Counted from the first letter of the stretch, positions 23,470-33,540 are shown. The stretch is DNA of 64,000 nucleotides from Aspidapion aeneum (GCA_963576565.1 OY755039.1:74170771-74234770); one strand, 5' to 3'. The notes: generated by a model not told the origin, from the letters alone. Made by a program: numbers and translations.

Positions 23470-24438
23470 CAGTGTCGTGCAGTGCTAATGAAAGCAGTGT
23501 AGGCAAAAATTCGCTAATGGTTAATTAACTGCAACACAAAAAATCTCTAAGCTCTCATTAAAATTTTGATTATTTTAATAAAAATTAAGACTTTTAATAA
23601 TAAAAAACCCAAAAACACATTATAAACTTTAAAAGAAAACTTATTTTTTATCAGTTGAATTCGACGATATTACTTCAAATATTTTTAAGAATAATGGAAT
23701 TATTTTTAAACGCCGCACACAGTTTTCGCTTTCACTACTTTGCCACTTAGATACAAGTGCAAAAGATCCCAAAAAACTCCCGCAATATCTTTATATCATA
23801 ATTAGTCTAAAAAAAATATCAAGCCTTAAAAAAAACTAACAAAACCAATTATAGGTAATTATAACATCAGGATAATTCTGCCCAAATATGAAAAAAGGCG
23901 GTAGCTCGCAAAAAATCCGAAATGTTTTTTTTGGTAGCAATTAATCTTGAATTATTTTATATTAGATAGTTTTTGGTCGTGACAAAAACGATGTACGACT
24001 AACGCAACTTGACACTGTTGACAGTTGAACGTCACATGTCGTTAGCGGTTTCCGTGGAACGCCGCAGTGGCGGCTCGTCAGATGAGGCAAGTGATGCGGC
24101 CCCTCACCAACTTAAAAAAAAAATTAAGTAAATTTTAAATTATTTATCAAGCTTTTTCGTCCTCTGCTACGTAAACTTTGTGTTGTTTCATTAAATCCCC
24201 AGATAAAAAGGAACCTACAACATGAAATGAATAAATAAACTCACGTCCACAGCACGTGGCGTAAAATTATTGAGGTCGTTCGAAGACTAAAAACTCTATA
24301 ATGCGAATCTATCAATTAAATAAATCGCTGGTAAGATTTTGTCACATCCATGCAAATTATGTAACACCCGCCACCTGTTTTGAGTCATTCGCCAACCGAT
24401 CACCTAATTAGTCATTGTTTTGAGCTTTTATTAAAATT

Positions 24439-25291
24439 TTGCTTATGCTGTTCTTTATTATAAAAATGAGTTTTCCTCTACATGACAGTGTTGTGTCATT
24501 GATAAATATACCATTTCAACGCCGCAGTAATTTTGAAAAGACGGAAATCTTGAAAAATGGTAGACCAACGCCAGACTTAAATATTTTAAGGTTAGACAAA
24601 AAAAAGTGCCAAGGAGTTTTTTTGAAGCTTCAAATTCAGAGTCTACACTTATGGCACAAGGTTTTCGCAAAAACTGAAAGTTTTGAATTCCTTTTTTTGA
24701 TTTTAATTTTTAAAGATTTTAACCACTACTAAAATATCCTGTATCAATTTTAGCACAAGTTAACCTAGATGTAAATATGTGCATCACTCAAATTAAAATA
24801 TGCTGTTCAAGATTACAAGATAAATATAAAGTTTTTGAAGATATATTCGAGAAAACGAAAAATGTAACAGGAGCTCCAATTGTCCTTAAAAATTCTGAGG
24901 AAACTATTTTTAAGGAATATAATGTATTATATTACGAAATTTTGGATAATATAACTTTTCAATTACAAACAAGATTCAAAGATTTTGAAAAACTAGAATT
25001 TGTTGCAGTACTACTACACACCTTCGAAAAATTTTCCCAAAAAATGTATTGATAGTTTAGAAAATGCATATAAATTAATTATCAGTAATTTATAAAGACT
25101 AACATTTTAAGTGCCTAAAAGTTAAATCTATGTAAAATTTTTAGTGAAACGAAAAAACTTTGTAATCTTGTTTTAACTATTCCAGTTACGATCAAAAAAG
25201 ACACAGGATAAACTTTCCGCGCTGGCAATTTTTTCCATTGAAAAAGAACTTTTACAGACTTTGTACGAAAATTACAAATTTTACGACGTTA
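24439..25291 (+). pseudogene. Decayed hAT transposase fragments
   Basis: Two open stretches (24439-24732 and 24777-25052) plus shifted downstream pieces correspond to the N-terminal zinc-finger-side region and the C-terminal RNase H/dimerisation region of ZMYM1-like hAT transposases. Most of the catalytic core is absent and the frame changes repeatedly. A pogo-like MITE interrupts the end just after a DVIQ-encoding sequence. Confidence 0.65.
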
Positions 25292-25293
25292 TA

Positions 25294-25415
25294 CAGTCGA
25301 ACCTCTATAACTCGAACCTTTTAAGTGGTCCCTGCACTTTTTATATGTATTTTAACCTCTTTAACTCGAACTGTTTTGGTTGTCCCTTTAAGTTCGAGTT
25401 ATAGAGGTTCGACTG
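25294..25415. mobile_element. 122-bp pogo/Tigger-like MITE inserted in the hAT
   Basis: Near-perfect 25-bp inverted ends beginning CAGTCGAACCTCTATAACTC are flanked by TA on both sides (25292-25293 and 25416-25417). The CAGTCGAACCTC terminus is typical of pogo/Tigger elements, as recalled. Confidence 0.82.
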
Positions 25416-25697
25416 TAATTGATAAAAGTTTGTATTGTTAAAAGAAAGAAGGATACCGCTTATTTACAAACTTAAATTTTTGTTTTTAGATTTAAAGTGA
25501 GTACCTAAGTATATTTATTATCTTTGTAGAAAACAAATACTTAATAAAAAAATTTCGAAAATCATGGAAAGGGAAAATTGGCAAAAAATACACATTGCAT
25601 TTGACCATTTATTCCCATTTCATAAAGAATTTTTTTTTCATTTTTGGCCTTGGTGCCTCATCAGTTTTACAAGTCACGAGCCGCCACTGGAACGCCG

Positions 25698-26640
25698 CGA
25701 ACTCACGGACGGTTAACATAGGAATTTTGACGTACGAAGAACGTGCTCGATTGTGTTTTAGCGAGCTTCTATTAAATTCCGCATTTGGGGGCGCTGGCTG
25801 CACAGGTCACAGCGGTGTTGACCGCACGGTCCCTAGGGATCGTGTGTTGAGTGGAACCAGGGACAGATGGAAGAAGATTAAGCAGTCTCTGGCGAAACCC
25901 ATTTATTTCAAGTAGGGGAAGATGGGGTAATATGTAATAGGAAATATTTTTTTGATACTCTTGCAGTTTGTTTTTTGTCATTTGAGATATCTGACAAAAA
26001 CCTTTGAAATTTTTCTACTACAATATTAGTTTTAGCACTATTGTTTTTAAACATATTTTTTACAAGCGAACGATTTAAAATAATATTTTTTCTGTCTGTA
26101 GAAAGCACTTTATTTTTCAGTTTTAATACTTAAGTTTGTTATCAAATGTAAGACTTTCTATGTATTGTTTTAAATTTTGCTTGTCATAAACAAGTACTTC
26201 AGAATGGAAATGTTTCTTATTACCCTTTCGTTTTGACTATCGTGGGGTAGTAAAAAACATCGTAATGGGGCAATAAGAAATATATTATTTTTTATTGCAT
26301 ATTGATTGGAGTACTCAGTGAAGTTGCCTTCAAATTTGACGAACGTGACCTATGTAAAGCTTTAGAAATGGCAAGTTGCAAAAATATCAAATGGCATCTA
26401 ACTGAAATAGTCGACTGTACACCGGTCTATTTTTTAAGTGATTACTAACAGGCTAAATTTTCGTACATAGCTTTATTTGGCCCAAACGCCTAACTTTTCC
26501 CACCGCAAAAATACTTGAAAGTGATTCCTAACAGAGTGTGCAAGCGTAGACGTGCTTCGTGCATCGAGCTGACCAAACCAAGCATATGATTTGTAGAACA
26601 ATATTGCCATTAATTTTCAAACATATTAAAAAAAAATTGC
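25698..26640. other. Intronic DNA between hAT and RTE remnants
   Basis: A GC-richer 200-bp piece directly follows the hAT target duplication (25698-25910) and is then replaced by AT-rich sequence. The ORFs across 25595-26108 overlap on both strands and match nothing I recognise. No supported gene. Confidence 0.5.
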
Positions 26641-26649
26641 CGGTTACTA

Positions 26650-27195
26650 ATTCTTTAATAGAACGAGCCAACGAATACAACATTTGACTATATATTGCAT
26701 TTATAGACTTTGAAAAAGCTTTCGATTGAGCACTTAAAAACTAATGTATAGATTTTTGAAATTTTTACACGGTTGTAAGAACATTCAAAATGCCTTCAAA
26801 ACAAGGTATCAGTAGACCCACTTTCCCTATTCAAAATATAGGCGTAAAGTATACCCCTCGAAGGGGATTCGTGCTACAAAAATTTCAAGATAGCCAAAAA
26901 GTTTCCCCCTCGCAAACAAAATCGACGTGTCCGAGCGTTTCTCCAAATTCGCACTCTAAATACCCAAAAAGGCTTTTGTTTCGACGTTCGTGAAACACCC
27001 CGTATATAGCACAGCAACAACATCAATCAAAATCTACGAAGCAACCAAGCCAATGCTCATAAGAAGAGGGGTTAGTCAGAGCGACAGAATAACCCCTAAA
27101 CTATTTAACCAGGCCCTACAAGATGTTTTAAAAAAAATAGATTGGGAAGAAATAGGCATTTAAGTAAACGGACAATACTTGAACCATCTATTAAT
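26650..27195 (+). pseudogene. RTE-clade LINE reverse transcriptase remnant, split by a repeat
   Basis: Translated pieces include LIERANEYN and FIDFEKAFD (about 26658-26730). After an insertion come IRRGVSQSDRITPKLFNQAL and a DVLKKIDWEE...VNGQYLNHL sequence (about 27058-27190). This order matches RTE-type reverse transcriptases just before the FADD motif. In-frame stops are present. A repeat copy at 26756-27006 separates the two parts. Confidence 0.75.
26756..27006. repeat. Interspersed repeat, copy 1 (also at 34350 and 35132)
   Basis: It shares ccttcaaaacaaggtatcag, ccctattcaaaat and gcaaacaaaatcgacgtgtc, in the same order, with 34350-34565 and 35132-35347. It ends in gaaacaccccgtata. It sits inside the RTE remnant. 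Confidence 0.75.
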
Positions 27196-27469
27196 GGGAC
27201 ACAAGAATATTCGTGTGCAAGTGACGCGAAAAAATCACGTCTTGTTCTGTCTCTCTCATTCTTACAGCGCCAGTGGTCTGCAGAATAATACGTGGTTCGA
27301 AAATGAAAAGGGCGCAGCCTTTAAAATCCCATTAGCGGTAAATCCGCCGCGTTTACAAAAGTCATATGGAGCACACGTCGGCTAACTTTAGATGAGAAAT
27401 TCGCGGTAATGCCTTATATGCAATTAATTGAAATACGTCTTACGCAATCTCAAAATCTAATGAAAAAAT

Positions 27470-28544
27470 GCTTATTATGAATATTTTTGTTAAATGAATA
27501 ACTAGGTATCCAAAACCCCCTTAATAACTGCATTAAATCTTTTCTTACAGATAGAAAATTTAAAATCAAAATAGGAAGCATATATTCAGAATCTACAGAA
27601 TCAAACATAGGCACGCCCCAAGGCAGTGTGCTTGCACCTTTAATATTTTTGCTGTTTATTAACGATCTTCCCGAATATATCACGTGGGGACTTGTGTTTA
27701 TGTTCGCCGATGATACGTCCATCGTTGTATCCGCAAAAGACACAAATTTTCTTCATGAAAAAATCAACTTAACCCTAAATGAATTTTCGAACTGGTGCAA
27801 GCAAAACAATCTGATTATAAATGTCTCTAAAACTGTCTTTATGGAATTTAGAACAAAGTCCCGTAAACCTACCGACCTCAATATAATCTTTAATGACATC
27901 CCTTTGCCAGTTAGCGATAGCTCAAAATTTTTGGGAACCATTGTCGATATTCATTTCGAGTGGAGTTTATACATAAGTAGTGTATGCTCAAAACTTAATA
28001 CATGCTACTTCATGATCAAGTCACTTAAAAACTCTCTCAGTATAAAAAATCTCATTACTGTGTATTATGCTAATGCATACTCGGCTCTAGCCTATGGTGT
28101 GGCAGTATGGGGTAGTGCTCAGGATGTGGAAAGAGTATTGGTAGGTCAAAAGAGACTTATAAGATTAATTTTCAATATACCTTGCCTTACAACGGTACTT
28201 GTCGCCCTGCATTTAAGGATAATAAAATTATGACAATAACAAGTATTTACATATATAAACTACTCATTTTCATTTTTCAACACCAAAATATTTTTACATT
28301 AAATAGTTCTTATCACAACTATCCAACTAGAAGTCGTAACCATTTCAGCATCCATAAACACAACCATGAGTATATAAAAAAAAGTACTCATTATCTTGGA
28401 TGCAAATTCTTTAACTTGTTGCCAAACAAAATCAAACAAACTACGTCGCTGCCAAGATTCAAAAAAGAAATCAAAAATCTTTTATTAAAAGAAACTTTTT
28501 ATAGTTTAATTGAATTTGAAAACTACATGTTGGGCAGAAGGTAA
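27470..28544 (+). pseudogene. Jockey/CR1-like LINE fragment (reverse transcriptase C-terminal half)
   Basis: The frame from about 27540 covers GTPQGSVLAPLIFLLFINDL, the catalytic FADDTS (about 27706), and a thumb region with NVSKTVFMEF and SDSSKFLGTIVD. A one-base shift near 28183-28190 moves the remainder to another frame. That frame holds the C-terminal HNYPTRSRNHF and YLGCKFFNLLPNKIK motifs and ends at 28544. Endonuclease and palm N-terminal regions are absent, so the insertion is 5' truncated and dead. Confidence 0.82.
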
Positions 28545-28574
28545 ATTTTTGTTCTCAATATTTATATACATATA

Positions 28575-28951
28575 CAGTGTGTCCACGTAAGTTGGCGGCA
28601 TATGGGAAACCTTTTTATTATTAGTTTTACGAAAAAAAGTTATTCTTAATACATGCTACTTCATGATCAAGTCATGTAAATAAACAATGTTGAATATTTG
28701 AAAGCTATTTTTAATTCTAAACATCTTTTCTTTATAACAATTTTCGATATTGTCAAAAAGAAAGGTACTTTACTATGGAGCAAAAATCATATTTTTTGAC
28801 AAACCTCATAATATGACTGAAAAAATTTAACATCTGATGGTTGCATTTTAGGTTTTGGACCATGCAGAACTTTTTATGAAGAATAACTTTTTTTCGTAAA
28901 ACTAATAATAAAAAAGTTTCCCATATGCCGCCAACTTACGTGGACACACTG
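28575..28951. mobile_element. 377-bp foldback MITE with TA duplication
   Basis: The terminal inverted repeats start CAGTGTGTCCACGTAAGTTG and extend about 74 bp. They are flanked by TA (28573-28574, 28952-28953). Just inside the left arm is a 30-bp segment matching the LINE fragment upstream. Confidence 0.88.
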
Positions 28952-29249
28952 TATATACAAATTTTGTAAATGTGTTTTCGTTTTTATTTTTTTAAATATT
29001 TACACTATTATTATTTACACTTAATGTTATATTTTTTGTATTTGACGTATCTTATCTACATTATTGTAGCTGAAAAGATTAATAAAGTTGTCTATGTCAT
29101 GAGGTAAGTTATTTCATATGTTTTAAACTTTATATAAGGTAGTCAACGCCTTTTTGCCTACATTGTATGGACGCCACTGCCTTAAATTGCATCATTTAAA
29201 TTACACCCAGAGCCTACTGTTTTTTTATAACTGAAAAAATTAAAAATGG

Positions 29250-29620
29250 TGGTATCTCATAAAGTATGAAGGTAGTCACAAAATGCCTTAAAAAGTCATA
29301 AAATGTCACGTTGGTCATAAAGTTTCAGCCTGATCAGTGGTCAAGTCTCATAAAAAATAAAAATCATAAAATTTTACATTTGTCACAAAATTTGGAGGCA
29401 GGCAGCTTAATACATCAAGAATTTAAAACAAATGCAAAATGCTTGACCTATTAATTTTTTTTTGTGATTTGATAGGTCAGGGTAATAAAAATTTCCTCTT
29501 GAGGGTTTTAGTCATAAAAGATTACGAAACTTTATTTTAAAAGGTCATAAAATATCATAATTTTTTCCGCAAAAGGTCATAAGTCATAAATTTTTAAAAA
29601 GTTGGTCATAAATTTATAAA
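29250..29620. repeat. TCATAAA-rich cluster
   Basis: Nine exact TCATAAA words, plus TCACAAA and TCATAA variants, occur in 370 bp, all on the plus strand with irregular spacing. Confidence 0.6.
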
Positions 29621-30021
29621 AAAAAGTGTGATTTTAGTCGGTGGCCGCCCTGAAACCCCCCAAAGTGCCCTGCTTGGATCACCCTGTACATATACAGATT
29701 CGCCTCTCAAAATACAATATTGACATGTTATTATTTAGGTCCAAACCACTAAGCTTACTGAAAATTTACCCATCTGTTTCATATCATAAACAATTCCATA
29801 AAGTTTTGGATAGCTCTCGAGCCACCCATGGTTTGACACAAGGGAACAATATTGGTTTGTGATTTCCAAAAAAAAAATACGCAAAAACTTTGGCTAAAAA
29901 CTAGGCGATTAATCCACTGGAAGTTTTCCATCCATGTATTACATTTTTTGATGGGCACGTAACTTTAACTTGTCTAGCTAAACTCTTGATTCAAAAAATC
30001 TTACCTTAAACTTTGTTTTAG

Positions 30022-30196
30022 ACAATTCATACCCCAAAACAACAAAATTGTCATTGACTTCCAGGAGATTAATTGGAACAATCAAAACCAGTTGCCTCCT
30101 ACCCCGTCGTCGTTAATAATTCGAGAATTAGATGAACTAAATATCAGCAATAACGCCAACGATGACACAGTCTTGTCAGACCAAGATATAGCTTAA
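30022..30196 (+). CDS. dCMP deaminase, C-terminal exon
   Basis: A tttgttttag acceptor precedes the exon. Its first base completes the Lys codon split at 21800. The peptide opens QFIPQNNKIVIDFQEINW, the conserved C-terminal strand of dCMP deaminases. It continues with a less conserved Asn/Asp-rich tail (LDELNISNNANDD) and ends DQDIA with TAA at 30194-30196. With the two upstream exons this gives 172 residues plus split codons, the expected length minus an N-terminal exon of about 25-40 residues. Confidence 0.92.
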
Positions 30197-30589
30197 CTTC
30201 TAGTCAGATAGTGACTAGACTACCGTCCTTCTATTTATAATTATATGCTGGTACTTACCCACCTATATTCGGCCCAGTATAAGAAAAAAAATATGCATAC
30301 AATCAGAAGATAAACATAGTTTGTATCATAGCAATTTTGGAAATTGATTTTTTTTAAATGTAATCTTGTCCACCCAAGAATCGTAAGTATATACCTATCA
30401 AGTAAGTTATATTTTTATATTCTTAATACTGGCGTATATTTCTTAAATATTTGTTAATGTATTTATTTATTTATTTATTTGGTGGACATAGGGAATACAA
30501 CACGTTAACACCCAAAAAGTATTCACAGCATTATTTAACTAATGATTTCACTAATAAGAAATAATTACATAAAAGAAAATAAAAATAAA

Positions 30590-31231
30590 GTTTATGATAA
30601 GATTAACTTGGGGAACATTTAACATAATTAAAGAAAGGATTTGAGGGGCGCTGTAGCAAGAATTGAGTATTTTATACAAAAACATTACATAGGCTATTTG
30701 CTTTCTGTTTGATAAAGATAAAATATTAAAATGTTTTCGAGCCAGCTCGAGATTATCTGCCTGAATCGCATAGCCGCTCTTTAAAGAGATAAATTTTATA
30801 AATTTATTTTGTATGTGTTCTATTCGAGCGGTGTAGACCTCTTATTGAGGATTCCAGACCAAGCTACCAAAGGAAAGCCTGCCGAGAATAAAAGCATTAT
30901 ATAGGCACGTTATTACCTTGATACTTTTAAATTCAGCACACTTTCTGAACACATAGCCCAATAGTCTTGAAGCATGTGAGGCAATTAGGTCTATGTGAAT
31001 GTCAAAAGTTAGTTTTGAATCGAATGTAATGCCTAAATCTCTTAAGTGATCGACCTTTGGAAGAGAACTGTTGCATATTTTATATTCAAAATGTATTTTT
31101 TGTTTATTTCGAGTGAACGTAATTGATTGACATTTTTTAATGTTCAAGAAAAGACTATTTTCGTCACAAAAGAGTTTCAGGAGGTTGAGGTCACTTTGAA
31201 TTTTTTGACAATCCTCAATACTTTCGACCAT
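30590..31231 (-). pseudogene. LINE reverse transcriptase, part downstream of the insertion
   Basis: Reading continues MVESIEDCQKIQSDLN, then a NIKKCQSITFTR segment, DLGITFDSKLTF and SFGSLVWNPQ. These are the thumb and C-terminal motifs that follow FADD in jockey-like LINEs. An in-frame TAA at about 30840 interrupts it before EVYTARIEHIQNKFIKF. The closest relative in the window is the LINE at 45878-48706. Confidence 0.8.
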
Positions 31232-31487
31232 AGAAATAAAATTTAGGACTTCCATTGTCTTTATTTATTTTAAAACACGACGTTTCGGTTAGTAAGTATC
31301 TCTAACCGTTATCAAGTGTAAACTAAACAATCTAGTCTTTAGGCTACTCCTTATACTACTTGGTGTGCAGTCAGGTGTGACGGCCCGCCCCCTTTTTTGA
31401 TCCTAAGACGCCTGTTTTCCTTAAGGAGTGGTTTCCATATGTTTGGTATGTCCGTGCTTGGTTGACTGAAAACTTCTTTATTCTGCA
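31231..31487. repeat. Left inverted arm of the Penelope-like element
   Basis: It contains the C-terminal coding end of the element (minus strand) and the non-coding stem-loop with CGAAACGTCG. It pairs with 32869-33125. Confidence 0.9.
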
Positions 31488-32280
31488 TTATAAACGCAGC
31501 TTCAATAATCTTTCGTTTTCGCCAATGCGACTCCTTATGTAAAACTTTAGCTTCTGACCACTGAATCCTGTGATCATTTGACCATGCATGATCTGCTAAA
31601 CCGGATTTTTCAATATCCCCTAATTGGGTACTTTTTAGATGTTCATTTACTCTAACCTGAAGAGGGCGTTTCGTTTCATCTACATATGATTTATCACACT
31701 CACACGGGATTTGGTAAATACATTCATTATTATTTGAGGGATTTTCTGGTTTTGTTTTAGTTACAAAACTTCTTATCGTATTTCCCGAAGAAAATACTGT
31801 TTTTATATTATAGTGTTTAGCTATTCGTCTTATATTTTCTGAAATCCCTTGAACATATGGAATGTTAATAACACCTAACGGATTATTATTTTGAGAATTT
31901 GGTACATTTAGTTTGTTTTTAATTTTAAATATCGTTGAGTTTATTAATTTCTCGGAATAACCATTCTGTTGTAAGTCCTTTTTAATGTTTTTAATTTCTG
32001 TGGTTAATTCTTCATTATTACTACAAATATTTATGGCTCTTAAATACATACTTCTTATAACTCCTTGTTTTGTAGCAACAGAATGATTAGACTTAAAATT
32101 TAGGTACTGTCCCGTGTGTGTAGGTTTCCTATATACAGTGGTTTGAATGTTTCTGTCTGATCGTTTGACAAGAACATCCAAAAAAGGTAAGGCCGAATCT
32201 TTTTCAATTTCCATGGTGCACTTGATTGTTGGTCGAATACCGTTTAAATGGTGTAGAAAATTCTGTAGTTCGTCATCCAT
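31351..32280 (-). pseudogene. Penelope-like polyprotein, C-terminal part with GIY-YIG nuclease
   Basis: This frame begins within the polymerase (YMDD lies at its upstream edge) and continues through the thumb region (LPFLDVLVKR, VYRKPTHTGQYLNF) to a GIY-YIG endonuclease. There IYQIPCECDKSYVDETKR carries YVD where the family has YIG or YVG, so the conserved Gly is lost. The later RVNEHL and the catalytic-type Glu in KIIEAAFI are present. It ends HQVV with a stop at 31351. Relative to intact family members a short block directly after YMDD is missing. Confidence 0.85.
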
Positions 32281-32959
32281 GTATCGTAGCCATAGTTTTG
32301 GTTTGACTCTTGCTGTGTTGATCGCATGGTCTTCGAACCACTACCACTGGCGAAAGGGATGAACCCATTGGGAGTCCATCATTTTGCGCGTAAAACTTAT
32401 CTTTCACTTGAAAGTAAGAGTTACGGAGACAGAACTCCAAAAGATCCATCACCCCCTCCACCGATAGCGTTGTTCTCTCGTGAAGTGTATCATCAGTTTG
32501 TAATTTGTTTTTGATGATACTGAGTGACTCATTTATTGGCACGTTGGTGTAGAGACTTTCTACATCAAAACTTACAAATCTATCGCCGGGATCTAATTCG
32601 ATACCTTTTAAAACCTCGACAAAATGTTCCGAGTTTTTGACAAAAGATTCGGACTTACCCTGTAGTGGTTGAATTATGTCCAACAAAAACCTCAACAAAG
32701 TGCTGGTCGGTGAGTCCCTGGAGCTGGTGATTGGTCGCAGTGGTATATCCTTGTTATGGATCTTTGGTAATCCATAAAAATGTGGTGCCTTACTGTGGTG
32801 TGGAGTCAGGCGGGATCTAACAGCGTCCGGGATATTTTCAGCATACTTCTTCAAAGTCCTGTAGATCTTGCAGAATAAAGAAGTTTTCATTGAACCAAGC
32901 ACGGACATACCAAACATATGGAAACCACTCCTTAAGGAAAACAGGCGTCTTAGGATCAA
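32273..32959 (-). pseudogene. Penelope-like reverse transcriptase, N-terminal part
   Basis: Motifs in order: PHFYGLPKIHNKDIPLRPI, FVSFDVESLYTNVP (catalytic Asp block), FCLRNSYFQVKDKFY and GLPMGSSLSPVV. After SPVV the frame is lost near 32340 and meets the downstream frame only at AINTARVKPKLWLRY. A deletion plus frameshift therefore removes the segment between SPVV and the YMDD region. The first 30 or so residues are read from the inverted arm and are not genuine coding. Confidence 0.85.
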
Positions 32960-33125
32960 AAAAGGGGGCGGGCCGTCACACCTGACTGCACACCAAGTAG
33001 TATAAGTAGTAGCCTAAAAACTAGATTGTTTAGTTTACACTTGATAACGGTTAGAGATACTTACTAACCGAAACGTCGTGTTTTAAAATAAATAAAGACA
33101 ATGGAAGTCCTAAATTTTATTTCTA
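32869..33125. repeat. Right inverted arm of the Penelope-like element
   Basis: Inverse of 31231-31487. On the plus strand it holds ttgataa, a 7-bp stem (cggttag/ctaaccg, 33048-33070), then gaaacgtcg. Confidence 0.9.
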
Positions 33126-33168
33126 CACAATCATTGTCTACGAGTTTCAAACAAAGACTTTCGACCAT

Positions 33169-33540
33169 TTTGTAGAGTTTTAGATCGTCCGCGAACTTTC
33201 CAAACTCACTGTATCTGAAACAGGTTTTAATTTTATTAATATAAACGAGCAACAACAGAGGTCCGAGATGGGATCCCTGAGGAACACCGGAAGAAGGGCT
33301 AAAAGGCTCAGATCGAAATCCCTGCAGTGAAACATAAACTTTCCAATCTTTAATGTAGGATGCAATCCATCTCAAGAAGACGCCACCAACACCGACCTCC
33401 ACTACTCTATTAAGAAGGATATTATGACTTATCTTATCCAAGGCTGTGCTGAAATCTGTGTAGATGGCATCGCCTATTGTTAGGGATTGGTTATAAATTA
33501 ACACAAGAGGTTCACAGATCACATTGGCTGTTTTTTTATT
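33169..33540 (-). pseudogene. LINE reverse transcriptase, part upstream of the insertion
   Basis: Encodes AIYTDFSTALDKISHNIL, GVPQGSHLGPLLLLVYINKI and KFADDLKLYKMVES, the core reverse-transcriptase motifs including catalytic FADD. The interrupted codon run resumes at 31231. Upstream of about 33540 there is no recognisable coding. Confidence 0.8.

Larger units (their letters stand above)
24065..25689 (+). mobile_element. hAT transposon remnant (ZMYM1-like type) with perfect 8-bp target duplication
   Basis: The ends CAGTGGCGGCTCGT and ACGAGCCGCCACTG are perfect 14-bp inverted repeats. They are flanked by GAACGCCG on both sides (24057-24064 and 25690-25697), the 8-bp duplication diagnostic of hAT. 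The inside encodes pieces of a transposase: an N-terminal FQRRSNFEKTEILKNGRPTP block (about 24508-24573), a C-terminal segment with RFKDFEKLEF (about 24970-25000), and dimerisation-domain pieces around LVLTIPVT and LSALAIFSIEKELL (about 25170-25290). The arginine-rich part that normally separates the last two is missing, so this copy is internally deleted and inactive. Confidence 0.85.
23470..29179. mobile_element. Possible large hAT-type element enclosing other insertions
   Basis: The left end CAGTGTCGTGCAG at 23470 and the right end, whose inverse reads CAGTGGCGTCCATAC, at 29179 resemble hAT terminal repeats. Both continue into a shared GTAGGCAAAAA block. The flanks are CCTTAAAG (23462-23469) and CCTTAAAT (29180-29187), an 8-bp target duplication with one mismatch. 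Most of the inside is other elements. No transposase of this element is recognised, so it may be a non-autonomous shell. Confidence 0.5.
31232..33156 (-). mobile_element. Penelope-like element with inverted terminal repeats and 12-bp target duplication
   Basis: The left arm (31231-31487) and right arm (32869-33125) are inverted copies with only a few mismatches by eye. A 31-base tail lies beyond the right arm. The duplication actttcgaccat occurs at 31220-31231 and 33157-33168, and removing the element restores the LINE frame across MVES. The coding strand is minus: reverse transcriptase then GIY-YIG nuclease, the Penelope order. The right arm is an inverted copy of the 3' coding end plus the non-coding terminal repeat. 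Confidence 0.9.

Noticed and set aside
25595..25915. 106-codon plus-strand ORF across the hAT end
   Set aside because: It spans the element boundary and target duplication and matches no family I know.
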